Shown piece after piece: positions 26,341 to 34,572 of a DNA stretch of 64,000 bases. The translations under genes were made by a program, and so were the position numbers. Below the pieces are notes generated by a model. The model saw only the letters and a list, made by a program, of their open reading frames with translations, searched no databases and was not told the origin of the DNA. This DNA comes from Planctomycetota bacterium (GTDB taxonomy: Bacteria; Planctomycetota; Phycisphaerae; Phycisphaerales; UBA1924), in NCBI GenBank assembly GCA_018242625.1, contig JAFEBO010000008.1:372001-436000 (forward strand). The letters are read 5' to 3'. Each line of letters begins with the position of its first letter. The stretch's first letter is position 1.

Positions 26341-27714
26341 ATGCAGCTCAAGACATTCCGCGGCAATTCCATGGCCGAAGCGCTCGCCGAAGTCAAAAAA
26401 GACCTCGGCAGCGATGCGGTGATTCTTCACGCCCGCACCATCCGGGTGGGCGGCGTGGTCGGCATCGGCGCAAAGAGCCAGTTCGAGATCACCGCGTCAT
26501 CCGACGCGCCTTCCAGTGCGCTCAAGCAGCCCCGCATCGCTCCGACGCACTCCGCGCGCAATCCGCTGCCCGCCGCCGAGCCCGCCCGGCCGACAGCATT
26601 CGAGCCGCAGTCTTTTTCGAACGCCACCGCCTCGGCCATTGCACAGCCCGCTCCATCCGCAGCCGCCGTCACCGTCCCGCAGCCCGTCGAAGTTGCCGCA
26701 CCTCCCCCGAGGCCTGATGTCAGGCCCGCCTCGCGGCTCGCGACGCGTGCCACTCTCCGCCCCACCTCGGAGTGGGCGGCCCGCTCGGTGGAAGAAGAAC
26801 TGGCCTCGATTAAAAAACTTGTCTCGCAACTCGTTCAGGAGCAGCGACTCGCTGCCGTCCGAGTTTCCTCGCACGCCGGGATCGGCATGTCCGACCCGCT
26901 CTCGACCGCGCTCATGCAGCTCACCGATCGCCAGGTTTCCGCACAGCTCGCCGCCGAGCTGATCGGAGAGGTGCGAGATCTGCTCGAGCCCGCGGAGCTC
27001 AACGACGACAACGTCGTGCGTTCCACGCTGCTCCAGCGCATCGCCGCCCGGATCACCGTGACCGGCGGTCTGACCACGCCCAGCGCCCCACTGGTCATCG
27101 CCGTCGTCGGTCCCACGGGCGTCGGCAAGACCACCACAATCGCCAAGATCGCGGCCACTTACAAGCTCCGTCACAGCAAGCGTGTCGGTCTTATTACCTG
27201 CGACACCTACAGGATCGCCGCGGTCGATCAGCTGCGCACCTACGCCAACATCATCGGCCTGCCCCTCAAAGTTGCCCTCACGCCGATGGAAGTAACTTCC
27301 GCGCGTGCCCAGCTTTCTGATTGCGAGGTCGTGCTGGTCGACACTCCGGGCCGCGCGCCCTCCGACCAGCGCAGGCTGGACGAACTCCGCCGGTTTGTCG
27401 ATGCCTCCGGCGCTACCGAGACGCACCTGGCGCTCGCCGCGTGCGCCTCGGAAGGCGTGGCCCGCAACGCCGCCAAAGCATTCGCGCAGCTCGGGCCCGA
27501 CCGCGTCCTGCTCACCAAAATCGACGAAACCGACACACTCGGCCCCGCATTCAACGTGCTCTGCGAACTGAAGCTGCCCCTGGCATGCCTGACGACCGGC
27601 CAGGAAGTTCCCGACGATTTTCAGGCCGCCACGCCCGAGCGCTTCGCTCGCTGGCTGCTCGAACTTCCAACGGAATGGGCCGCGGCAACGCACCAGGCTC
27701 GAGCCGGCGCATGA
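26341..27714 (+). CDS. flhF: SRP-type GTPase FlhF (flagellar placement)
   Basis: FlhF is an SRP-like GTPase that marks the site and helps control the number of flagella with FlhG. The 457-residue protein begins MQLKTFRGNSMAEALAEVK, the canonical FlhF start, then a Pro/Ala/Ser-rich basic linker (about 60-150), an N-domain helix bundle and the G domain with P-loop GPTGVGKTTTIAKIA (about 258-272), CDTYRIAAVDQLRTYA and DTPGRAPSD. ATG 26341 is chosen because the family begins here; an in-frame ATG at 26236 would add 35 atypical residues. Its stop overlaps the flhG ATG. Confidence 0.94.
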   Translation: MQLKTFRGNSMAEALAEVKKDLGSDAVILHARTIRVGGVVGIGAKSQFEITASSDAPSSALKQPRIAPTHSARNPLPAAEPARPTAFEPQSFSNATASAIAQPAPSAAAVTVPQPVEVAAPPPRPDVRPASRLATRATLRPTSEWAARSVEEELASIKKLVSQLVQEQRLAAVRVSSHAGIGMSDPLSTALMQLTDRQVSAQLAAELIGEVRDLLEPAELNDDNVVRSTLLQRIAARITVTGGLTTPSAPLVIAVVGPTGVGKTTTIAKIAATYKLRHSKRVGLITCDTYRIAAVDQLRTYANIIGLPLKVALTPMEVTSARAQLSDCEVVLVDTPGRAPSDQRRLDELRRFVDASGATETHLALAACASEGVARNAAKAFAQLGPDRVLLTKIDETDTLGPAFNVLCELKLPLACLTTGQEVPDDFQAATPERFARWLLELPTEWAAATHQARAGA

Positions 27715-28712
27715 CCTCCGCTCCAATCGGTCCAACTTCAGGCCCCGGACCGGGGCTGGATCAGGCCGCCCGGCTGCGCGAGCTCTTCCGTCGGCATCCC
27801 GCGGAGGCCCGCGATGCGGGGCAGCCCAAAACGCCCATCCTGGCAATCACCTCCGGCAAGGGCGGGGTCGGGAAAACCAATATCGCCGTGAATCTCGCGG
27901 CCGTTCTCGCTCAGGACTATCGCGTCACGCTCGTCGACGCCGACCTCGGCATGGCGAACGCGGACATCCTGTGCGGCGTTTCGCCCACCCGGCGCCTCCA
28001 GCACGCCATGCCGATGAGCGACGGAACCGTGCACGGTCGCATGGGGGCTCACACATGCGCCGGCGCCGATCTCTCCTCGATCGGAATCCCGACTCCCTAC
28101 GGCTTTACGCTCGTTCCCGGGGCCGTGGGGGTCTCCAGGATGGCCGATCTTGGGCCGGCCGAACAGACGCAGCTCATCAGGGGCCTCTCTCACCTCGAGG
28201 CAAGGAGCCAGGTCGTGCTTCTCGATACCGGGGCGGGAATTTCCTCCGGCGTGCGCCGGTTTCTCGCGGTCGCCGATGCGGTGCTGGTCGTTGCAACTCC
28301 AGAGCCCACCTCCATCGCCGACGCATACGCCCTGATCAAGTGTCTCTCCCAGACAGACACGTGCGGCCGGGCCGCCGGTTCGCGCCTCTGCCTCGTCGTG
28401 AATCAGGCGCGGTCCAGGGAAGACGCCGAGCGGGTGCACGGCCGGATAGCGAGAGTCTGCCGCGAGTTCCTTTCGCTCGACCTGCCGTTCCTGGGCTGGG
28501 TGCCGCGCGACGCGCAGGTGCAGGAATCCGTGATGTCTCAGGGGCCGGTGACAAAGCTGGCGCCCCGGGCGCCGGCCTCTCAGGCGATCGTGGAGCTCTC
28601 CAAGTCATTGTCCCGCAAGTATTTGATCGCGAATGAACCCGCGGGTAAGCCGGTGCCGGGCGTGGGGGGGCCAAAGTTCGGGATGCTCCGCCGGCTGCTC
28701 TCAGGCCGATAG
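27711..28712 (+). CDS. flhG: MinD-like ATPase FlhG (FleN/YlxH)
   Basis: FlhG is a ParA/MinD-type ATPase that limits flagellar number and stimulates FlhF GTPase activity. The 333-residue product starts with a Gln/Arg-containing N-terminal helix (LDQAARLRELF, about 15-25), which in the family activates FlhF. The deviant Walker A SGKGGVGKTN (about 48-57) and DADLGMANADILCG follow, then the switch II region with LLDTGAGIS. The C-terminal part is MinD-like with a short basic tail. It overlaps flhF by 4 bases. Confidence 0.94.
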   Translation: MTSAPIGPTSGPGPGLDQAARLRELFRRHPAEARDAGQPKTPILAITSGKGGVGKTNIAVNLAAVLAQDYRVTLVDADLGMANADILCGVSPTRRLQHAMPMSDGTVHGRMGAHTCAGADLSSIGIPTPYGFTLVPGAVGVSRMADLGPAEQTQLIRGLSHLEARSQVVLLDTGAGISSGVRRFLAVADAVLVVATPEPTSIADAYALIKCLSQTDTCGRAAGSRLCLVVNQARSREDAERVHGRIARVCREFLSLDLPFLGWVPRDAQVQESVMSQGPVTKLAPRAPASQAIVELSKSLSRKYLIANEPAGKPVPGVGGPKFGMLRRLLSGR

Positions 28713-28796
28713 AAGAATCGTGCTCGGCTCTGTGTGTGCGAAGGCCGAAGTTCGTAAGTTGTTTTTCGCGCTGAACTTGCGCTTTGTGTTGTCATC

Positions 28797-29153
28797 ATGA
28801 GTTCGGAGATTCGGATCGTGAAGGACGCGACACGACTCATTGCGACCATCCTGGCCTTTGCCGCGTTCGCAATCTCTTGTGTTGCAGGTGTCCTGGCCCA
28901 CAACTCCTCGAATGTGGTGCTCTATCGCTCGCTCACCGCGATGGTGCTCTGCTATTTCGTAGGCCTTGGAATCGGCCTTGTTGCTCAGGTGGTCGTCCGC
29001 CAGCACGCCGAGCAATACGCCCGGGAGAATCCGATTCCCGAAATCCATCCCTCGGGCAAAGAGGCTTCCGAACCCGCGCCCGGCGCCTCAAACGTCTCCA
29101 CCCAGATTGCCCAGTCCGCACAACCGGGACAGAGCGCTAAGAAGGCGGCGTAA
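28797..29153 (+). CDS. Small two-helix membrane protein between flhG and fliA, function unknown
   Basis: 118 residues with a short basic N-terminus, two membrane helices (about 14-35 and 43-66; LIATILAFAAFAISCVAGVL and TAMVLCYFVGLGIGLVAQVV), then a polar, Pro/Ser/Ala/Gln-rich tail of about 50 residues ending in KKAA. No catalytic motif is visible. The ATG at 28797 is 84 bases after flhG. Its place between flhG and the sigma-28 gene in an otherwise pure flagellar block suggests a flagellar role, but nothing in the sequence proves it. Confidence 0.72.
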   Translation: MSSEIRIVKDATRLIATILAFAAFAISCVAGVLAHNSSNVVLYRSLTAMVLCYFVGLGIGLVAQVVVRQHAEQYARENPIPEIHPSGKEASEPAPGASNVSTQIAQSAQPGQSAKKAA

Positions 29154-29169
29154 ATTTGGGCTCTGCCAC

Positions 29170-29197
29170 TTGCAGAGCGCGCTCAGCTCTGTATACT
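29170..29197 (+). promoter_or_regulatory. Sigma-70-type promoter for fliA
   Basis: A -35 box TTGCAG (29170-29175) is separated by 16 bases from a -10 box TATACT (29192-29197). Predicted start is near 29204, so the fliA leader would be about 118 nt. An inverted repeat CAGAGC/GCTCTG (29173-29191) spans the spacer and could be an operator. Confidence 0.6.
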
Positions 29198-29204
29198 CCG
29201 CATC

Positions 29205-29283
29205 ACGCCGGGCAAGGACCGCCCGGCGTTTGGGAGTCTCCGGAGCGTTTGCTCCGCGACTCGGGCGGCAGGAGCTTTGCTCC
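29205..29283 (+). promoter_or_regulatory. Structured 5' leader of fliA: three successive hairpins
   Basis: Hairpin 1: ACGCCGGGC (29205-29213) pairs with GCCCGGCGT (29221-29229), followed by a short T-run. Hairpin 2: CGGAGC/GCTCCG (29241-29256) with loop GTTT. Hairpin 3: GGAGC/GCTCC (29271-29283) with loop TTT. Hairpins 2 and 3 are near copies. The AAGGAG ribosome site of fliA (29311-29316) lies 27 bases beyond, so attenuation, binding by a regulator protein or mRNA stability control are all possible. Confidence 0.5.
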
Positions 29284-29321
29284 CGTCGTCACGACAATCT
29301 GTTGATGGTCAAGGAGCGACC

Positions 29322-30179
29322 ATGTCAGTGATGAAATCCACGTTGAGAACCGGGACGCGCGGGCGCTTTCAGGCCCGACACGCCGAGCCGTCCAATCTTC
29401 CGACGCCATTCGACAAACTCGACATCAACGAGGTGTGGAAGCGGTACCGCAAGGAGCCCAACGAGCCCATGCGGAATTTCCTCATGGAGAAGTTTCTCCA
29501 CCTCGTGCGTTACAACGCCGACCGCATCCATTCTCGTCTTCCCGACGAGGTCGATGTCGAAGACCTCATGTCCGCAGGCCTCTTCGGCCTGATGGACGCG
29601 ATCGACTCCTTCGATCTTGACCGCAAGGTGAAATTCGAAACCTTCAGCGCCAACCGCATCCGCGGCGCCATACTCGACGAGCTCCGCTCGATGGACTGGG
29701 TGCCCCGGCTCGTGCGTCACCGCACCGCAAAGTTCGACCAGGCCCGGCAGCAGATCGAGATGGAACTCGGTCGTCCGGCGACCGATCACGAAGTCGGCGC
29801 CCGGCTCGGAATCCAGGGCGAGGAGTTCGACAAGGTCAAGCGCGACAGCAGCGCCGTCGGCACCCGCTCGCTCAACCAGCGGGCGTTTCAGTCCGACGGT
29901 GGACGCGACGTTCGCGAGATCGACGTTGTCAAGGACGATTCCCAGGTCAACCCGCTCGGCGATCTGCAGCGCCGCGACCTCAAGGAACTCATCACCAAGG
30001 GCCTCAGCCGCGCCGAACGCCTGATCGTCATCCTGTACTACTACGAGGGCATGACGATGAAGGAAATCGGCTCCACGCTCGATCTTTCCGAGTCGCGCGT
30101 CAGCCAGATGCACAGCTCCATCCTCGCCCGTCTCAAGGCCCAGTTGCAGCACCGCCTCAAAGAGATCGAGGAAGACTAA
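29322..30179 (+). CDS. fliA: Flagellar sigma factor FliA (sigma-28, WhiG family)
   Basis: FliA directs RNA polymerase to late flagellar promoters once FlgM is exported. The 285-residue protein has region 2 with VEDLMSAGLFGLMDAIDSFD and FETFSANRIRGAILDELRSM (core binding, -10 recognition), region 3 with ATDHEVGARLGI, and region 4 with SRAERLIVILYYYEGMTMKE and a helix-turn-helix ending SESRVSQMHSSILARLK. ATG 29322 has AAGGAG 5 bases upstream. It closes the plus-strand block and is followed 22 bases later by a strong terminator. No FlgM gene is visible in the window. Confidence 0.96.
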   Translation: MSVMKSTLRTGTRGRFQARHAEPSNLPTPFDKLDINEVWKRYRKEPNEPMRNFLMEKFLHLVRYNADRIHSRLPDEVDVEDLMSAGLFGLMDAIDSFDLDRKVKFETFSANRIRGAILDELRSMDWVPRLVRHRTAKFDQARQQIEMELGRPATDHEVGARLGIQGEEFDKVKRDSSAVGTRSLNQRAFQSDGGRDVREIDVVKDDSQVNPLGDLQRRDLKELITKGLSRAERLIVILYYYEGMTMKEIGSTLDLSESRVSQMHSSILARLKAQLQHRLKEIEED

Positions 30180-30201
30180 AACGCATTCTCACGCTCCTCC
30201 C

Positions 30202-30228
30202 GCACGCCCGCTTCCCGGGCGTGCTTTT
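30202..30228 (+). terminator. Rho-independent terminator after fliA
   Basis: GCACGCCCG (30202-30210) and CGGGCGTGC (30216-30224) form a perfect 9-bp stem with a 5-base loop, followed by TTTT (30225-30228). It ends the flagellar transcript; the folK start codon follows within 9 bases. Confidence 0.85.
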
Positions 30229-30236
30229 ATTTGCGG

Positions 30237-30740
30237 ATGTCACCGGCACCGGCCACTCCCGCAGCGCTCGCGCTCGGCTCAAACTTGGAGCCGCGAAATT
30301 CTCACCTCGATCGTGCGGTTGCGGAGCTTGCTCGGGCGCCGGGTGTGCGGCTGCTGCGCGCGAGCCGCTGGATCCAGTCCGAGCCCGTGGGTCTCGACGG
30401 AGCCGCCGAGCCCGCGCAGGGCATGTACCTAAACGGCGCCTGCACGCTCGAAACCACCCTGCCGCCGGAGGCTCTGCTCGAACTCTGCCTCGAGATCGAG
30501 CGCGCGCACGGCCGAGATCGACTGAAGGAAGGCCGCTACGGGGCGCGGACGCTCGACCTCGATGTTCTGCTTTACGGCGACCGCTCGATCCAACTGCCCA
30601 ATTTGGTCATCCCGCACCCCCGCATGCTCACCCGCGCGTTCGTGCTCGAGCCGCTCTGCGAGATCGCGGGACAATGGACGATCCCGTCCACAAAGCGGAC
30701 GGTCCAGAGTCATTGGGAAGAACTGAAGGGTCAGACGTAG
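30237..30740 (+). CDS. folK: Hydroxymethyl-dihydropteridine pyrophosphokinase FolK
   Basis: FolK transfers pyrophosphate from ATP to 6-hydroxymethyl-7,8-dihydropterin in folate synthesis. The 167-residue protein shows ALGSNLEPRNSHLDRAVAEL at the N-terminus, the family loop ending in GRYGARTLDLDVLLYGD (metal and ATP binding acids in DLDVL), and the signature PHPRMLTRAFVLEPL. The length is normal. ATG 30237 is preferred over a TTG two codons earlier. It starts only 9 bases after the fliA terminator, so it needs read-through or a promoter overlapping that hairpin. It converges with the amidase gene, their 3' ends overlapping by 10 bases. Confidence 0.94.
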   Translation: MSPAPATPAALALGSNLEPRNSHLDRAVAELARAPGVRLLRASRWIQSEPVGLDGAAEPAQGMYLNGACTLETTLPPEALLELCLEIERAHGRDRLKEGRYGARTLDLDVLLYGDRSIQLPNLVIPHPRMLTRAFVLEPLCEIAGQWTIPSTKRTVQSHWEELKGQT

Positions 30741-31528
30741 ACCGAGGCAAGCTTGCCGCCACGCGAACGCGTCGCGAGCATGTACCGCTGCAGGTTCCGC
30801 CCGGGACAGGCGGTCTGGCCGAGTTCCTGGTGCGTGTAGACGCGATTGGCAGGGATCTTGTGCCGCTGCATGAGCGACGCGACGAAAGCATCCAGGGCCG
30901 CGGTCTGCTGCGGCGTCGGCGTCTGCTGCTCGAAGTTGCCCATGCACATCACGCCGATGTTGTGCTCGTTCTTGTCCTTCACGTGCGCGCCCTGATAAAC
31001 CAGCGGGCGAGCCTCCCAGACCCGTCCCTGCGGGTCGATGACGTAGTGGTACCCGATGTCCGCCCAGCCCTCCCGGAGGTGGCTCTGGCGCACCGAGTTC
31101 AGCCGCACGATCGCGTCGCGCTGCGTCCGGATTCCCTGAGAAGGAATCGCGTCGTGATGAACCGTGATCCGGTTTACGCCGTTCATCGGGTTCGCCAGCG
31201 ACCGGATGACCCCGGCGCTCGTCCACGTTGAACGGGGGATGACGTTTGGCGGCAGCCCATAACTGACAGAACTCGGAGTTGGCGCCTGGCCGGTCGGCGC
31301 GGGCTTGGATCCCGAAGGAGGAGTCGGCAGGGCCGAATACGGCGTATTCGCCTGGTCGGGCCAGACGGGAGTTGCGGCATCCGTTCCGGCATCGCCCGTT
31401 GCGGAAGGCCCAGACTGGCAGCCCGCGAGCAGCAGCGTCGCGCCCGCCGCGGCGCCGCCCGCAAGGATCTCCCTCCGGGAAAGAACCCAGCCACCCGCCG
31501 GGAAGTTCGTATCTCGATTCAAGGTCAT
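30731..31528 (-). CDS. Tat-exported lipoprotein N-acetylmuramoyl-L-alanine amidase (Amidase_2)
   Basis: The 265-residue protein starts MTLNRDTNFPAGGWVLSRRE. SRREILAG is a twin-arginine motif, followed by a hydrophobic stretch and lipobox LLAGC, so it is probably a Tat-exported lipoprotein. A Pro/Ser/Thr linker (about 40-85) precedes an Amidase_2/PGRP domain with zinc ligands in ITVHHDA, the block GWADIGYHYVIDPQGRVWEA, and YTHQELGQTACPG near the C-terminus (second His and Cys). It should cut the amide bond between MurNAc and the peptide stem. An earlier in-frame start adding 59 residues is rejected because it would put the signal peptide inside the protein. Confidence 0.88.
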   Translation of the reverse strand: MTLNRDTNFPAGGWVLSRREILAGGAAAGATLLLAGCQSGPSATGDAGTDAATPVWPDQANTPYSALPTPPSGSKPAPTGQAPTPSSVSYGLPPNVIPRSTWTSAGVIRSLANPMNGVNRITVHHDAIPSQGIRTQRDAIVRLNSVRQSHLREGWADIGYHYVIDPQGRVWEARPLVYQGAHVKDKNEHNIGVMCMGNFEQQTPTPQQTAALDAFVASLMQRHKIPANRVYTHQELGQTACPGRNLQRYMLATRSRGGKLASVYV

Positions 31529-31683
31529 TCCAGGCCCTCTCCGGGGTCGACAATTGCGCAGGTGATCGTAACACTTCCTTTTCGGTAGAAGTTCACCGGC
31601 GACCCCATTTTCCGGCCAAAGTTGCGTGAGGTTTTTGGCCGAGGTCCGCTGACCCCGCAATCCACTCTCGAAAGCTCCCACCC

Positions 31684-32538
31684 ATGGCTCCAGAGTCCCT
31701 CCCACAAAGTCCCGTCCAATCCACCCCGGGTGGCTGGTTCGGCAGGGGAACCCTCGGCGGCATTCGGATCGACTGGGACCTGGTTTCGCTCTGGGGGCTC
31801 AAGATCGGCTTCGTGGTTCTCCTGCTCATCGGATCCTGGCTCTTGTCCGGCTGGATCCGCGGGGCCCTGAAAAGGGGTACCCATCGGGCCCACCTGGATC
31901 CAACACTCAGCGCGTTCCTGGCGAACCTGGCCAAATGGGCCATCCTCACCTTCGCCGTCATCACCTGCCTTGAGGTCTTCAACATCCAGCCCGCGAGCTT
32001 CGCGGCGGTTCTGGCCGCGCTGGGGCTTGCGATCGGTCTGGCCTTTCAGGGCACCCTCGCCAACATCGCTTCGGGCATCCTGCTGCTTATCTTCCGGCCG
32101 TTCAAGGTGGGCGATAGCGTCGTCATCGCGGGCCAGGCCGGCACGGTGAACGAGATCGACCTTTTCACCACCGCGCTCGACACGGCGGACGGCCGGCGCG
32201 TGATCGTCCCCAACGCCCAGATCGCCGGCGCCGTCATCGACAACCAGAGCCACCACCCGCGCCGCCGCGCCGAGGTGCTGCTGAACGTGGTCTCGAGCGC
32301 GCCAACAGAGACCGTTCGCCAGGTGCTCGTCACCGCCACGCGCGAAGCGATTGCTTCCGCCGGCGGCCTCGAGATCCCGCCTCCCGAAGTGGTCATGAAC
32401 GATTTCGGGCGAGCAAGCGTGCAGTGGGCCGTGCGCGTCTGGGCTCCGCGCGAGAAGCTCGGCGCCGTGCGCACGCAACTGCTCGAAACCACCAAGCGAG
32501 AGCTTGACGCCGCCGGCGTGCGGCTCTCCCCGCGATAA
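31684..32538 (+). CDS. mscS: Small-conductance mechanosensitive channel MscS family
   Basis: The 284-residue channel releases solutes when membrane tension rises after osmotic downshock. It has three membrane helices (about 37-58, 75-98, 102-128); the third is the Gly/Ala-rich pore helix with FAAVLAALGLAIGLAFQGTL. The beta domain follows, with RPFKVGDSVVIAGQAGTVNE and then VIVPNAQI, and a C-terminal vestibule domain. The N-terminal 25 residues are Pro/Ser-rich. The length is close to the minimal MscS of E. coli (286). It is divergent from the amidase and stands alone; its stop codon lies in the loop of a terminator hairpin. Confidence 0.94.
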   Translation: MAPESLPQSPVQSTPGGWFGRGTLGGIRIDWDLVSLWGLKIGFVVLLLIGSWLLSGWIRGALKRGTHRAHLDPTLSAFLANLAKWAILTFAVITCLEVFNIQPASFAAVLAALGLAIGLAFQGTLANIASGILLLIFRPFKVGDSVVIAGQAGTVNEIDLFTTALDTADGRRVIVPNAQIAGAVIDNQSHHPRRRAEVLLNVVSSAPTETVRQVLVTATREAIASAGGLEIPPPEVVMNDFGRASVQWAVRVWAPREKLGAVRTQLLETTKRELDAAGVRLSPR

Positions 32539-32549
32539 TCGCGGCTTTT
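32530..32549 (+). terminator. Terminator overlapping the mscS stop codon
   Basis: CCGCGA (32530-32535) and TCGCGG (32539-32544) form a 6-bp stem with the TAA stop codon of mscS as the loop, followed by C and TTTT (32546-32549). Short but with a proper T-run. Confidence 0.55.
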
Positions 32550-32553
32550 CCGC

Positions 32554-34539
32554 CTAGTTTCTGTTCACCGACCGCAGCCACCGCGTCCAGATCGCGAGCA
32601 CGAGCAGCATGTACAACCGCTGCGAGTGATCTCGCCGACGATCCATGTGATCGGCGATCATTTTGGCGACAAACGCGCGATTGATCCTGATCCCAAGCAC
32701 ATCTTCCGGAAACGGGTCCGCCGAGTTGAGCGTGTCGAGCAGCAGTTGCTTCATGCCGCCGTAGTCGGTGCGGAACCACTCGCCGATCGGGATGGAAAAG
32801 CCCATCTTCGGGCGGTTGACGATTTCGTCGGGAAGGTACTTGCGTGCGACCGCTTTGAGCAGGCCTTTGCGTTCGCCATCGGGCATGAGCACCTCGGGCC
32901 GGACGCGGATCATGCGATCCACGAGTTCTCTTGCGAGGAACGGCGCGCGAACTTCGAGCGAGACGGACATGGAAGCGGTGTCGATCTTTCGGAGGAGATC
33001 GTCGGGGAGGTAATCAAATAAATCCTTCGCGAGCGCCGATGCGACGAATTCAGGCCTGGTTCTATTTCTCGTCTGCTGCCACATGCCAGCGCGTTTGAAA
33101 AGAAAGTCGACGTCATCACTGAGGAGATCGCTGAACATGGAACGAGGGAAGATCGCCAGCAGTTCGTCGTAGCTCCCTTCAGACAACGCGACAATCAGCC
33201 GTGCGAACTGGCGTTTTCGCCGAATCGGATCCGCGAGCGACCTCGTGCATAGACGCGGTCCCGCATTTCTTATCACCGCGGGCAGGTATCTCGAGGCGGC
33301 AAGCACTGGAAGGACGCGATGGCGTTCGTACCCGAGGAAAAGCTCGTCTCCACCGTCTCCGCCCAGTGCCACCCGAACCGCGCCGCGTGCCGCGCGGCTG
33401 ACCCAAAGCGCTGGCAAAAGCGAGCTATCTCCAAACGGGAGGCCCAGCTGATTGATCGCGGTTACGAGGTCTTCAGCTGGTGACGGTGCGCACTCAAGAA
33501 CGTAATGGCGAATTCCCAGTGCCTGAGCCGTCGTCGCGGCGGCCTGCGATTCATCAAACTCAGGTACGGGCATCCGGACAGTGAACGCTTCCATATCAGG
33601 CGCCGCCTTGGAGGCATACAGCGCGACTAATGCCGAATCGATGCCGCCGGATAGGAATATCCCGATGGGAACATCCGCCTCCAGACGCGATTGGACGGCA
33701 GCCGACAGAAGAGAATCAACCTCAGCCGGGTCGATGGAGGTATCACGCCGAGATTCCCCCCGCCATTTCGCGAGTTGCTCTCGAAGCCTCAACTCCGATT
33801 CGTCCCACTTTCCAAAGAAACGCTCGTACCCCGGCTGCACCGATTTCATTGACCGCTGGGGAGGCTCGCTATTCCATCCGAACGCGATCCAGCCTGTCAG
33901 CACGAATTTGGAAACATGGTCCAGGCTGCCCCGCACATATCCGCACGCCGACCGGATTCGGCAGAGCCCTGTGATCGAACTTGCAAACCGAACGCTCCCG
34001 GCCTGATCATCGAAGTAGAGCGGCTTCTCACCGAAGCGATCTCGCCCCATCACCATCGTCGCAGTCGATGCATCCCAGATGGTGGCAGCAAACATCCCAT
34101 CCAGCTTCGCGAAAAGCTCGTTCCCCCATTCCCTCCATCCGTGTATCAGCACCTCGGTATCGCTGTGATCCGTCACAAACTCATGCCCCGCCGCCTGCAG
34201 CTCGCGCCGCAGTTCGCGGTGGTTGTAGATGCACCCGTTGAACACCACCGCGACGCGCCCGTTCCGCGGCTTCTCCGGAAACGGCCCGCGCTCGCTCACC
34301 ATCGGCTGCCGCCCGCCCGCAAGATCGATCACCGCCATGCGCCGATGCACGAACGCCACGTCCACGACCGTTCCGTCCGGCCTCATCGCCCGATCGCGAA
34401 ATCGCCCCTGCCCGTCGGGTCCCCGATGCTTGATCGATTCATCCAGCACATCGAGCCAGGCTTCCGGAATCGCCACATCAGGCGGCGGGGGGGGCGAGCC
34501 CGGCGGATGAACCTTCAGAATGCCGGCGATGCCGCACAT
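32554..34539 (-). CDS. asnB: Asparagine synthase (glutamine-hydrolysing)
   Basis: A 661-residue two-domain enzyme that makes asparagine (or an amidated product) from aspartate, ATP and glutamine. The Ntn glutaminase domain starts MCGIAGILK, with Cys2 the nucleophile, and has VFNGCIYNHRELRRELQAAG. The synthetase domain has the PP-loop FLSGGIDSALVA near 280-291 and LGGDGGDELFLGYERH. A C-terminal segment with RAPFLARELVDRMIRVRPEV completes the family pattern. It follows an unknown membrane protein by 33 bases. AsnB-like enzymes sometimes modify cell-surface sugars or peptides, but no such cluster is visible here. Confidence 0.93.
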   Translation of the reverse strand: MCGIAGILKVHPPGSPPPPPDVAIPEAWLDVLDESIKHRGPDGQGRFRDRAMRPDGTVVDVAFVHRRMAVIDLAGGRQPMVSERGPFPEKPRNGRVAVVFNGCIYNHRELRRELQAAGHEFVTDHSDTEVLIHGWREWGNELFAKLDGMFAATIWDASTATMVMGRDRFGEKPLYFDDQAGSVRFASSITGLCRIRSACGYVRGSLDHVSKFVLTGWIAFGWNSEPPQRSMKSVQPGYERFFGKWDESELRLREQLAKWRGESRRDTSIDPAEVDSLLSAAVQSRLEADVPIGIFLSGGIDSALVALYASKAAPDMEAFTVRMPVPEFDESQAAATTAQALGIRHYVLECAPSPAEDLVTAINQLGLPFGDSSLLPALWVSRAARGAVRVALGGDGGDELFLGYERHRVLPVLAASRYLPAVIRNAGPRLCTRSLADPIRRKRQFARLIVALSEGSYDELLAIFPRSMFSDLLSDDVDFLFKRAGMWQQTRNRTRPEFVASALAKDLFDYLPDDLLRKIDTASMSVSLEVRAPFLARELVDRMIRVRPEVLMPDGERKGLLKAVARKYLPDEIVNRPKMGFSIPIGEWFRTDYGGMKQLLLDTLNSADPFPEDVLGIRINRAFVAKMIADHMDRRRDHSQRLYMLLVLAIWTRWLRSVNRN

Positions 34540-34572
34540 GAACGCAGGGTAGCGAATCGAGGGGGCGAAACG

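Noticed and set aside
29154-29176. TTGGGCTCTGCCACTTGCA looked like a sigma-54 promoter before fliA
   Set aside because: GG and GC are 11 bases apart; sigma-54 needs exactly 10. The overlapping sigma-70 match is better.
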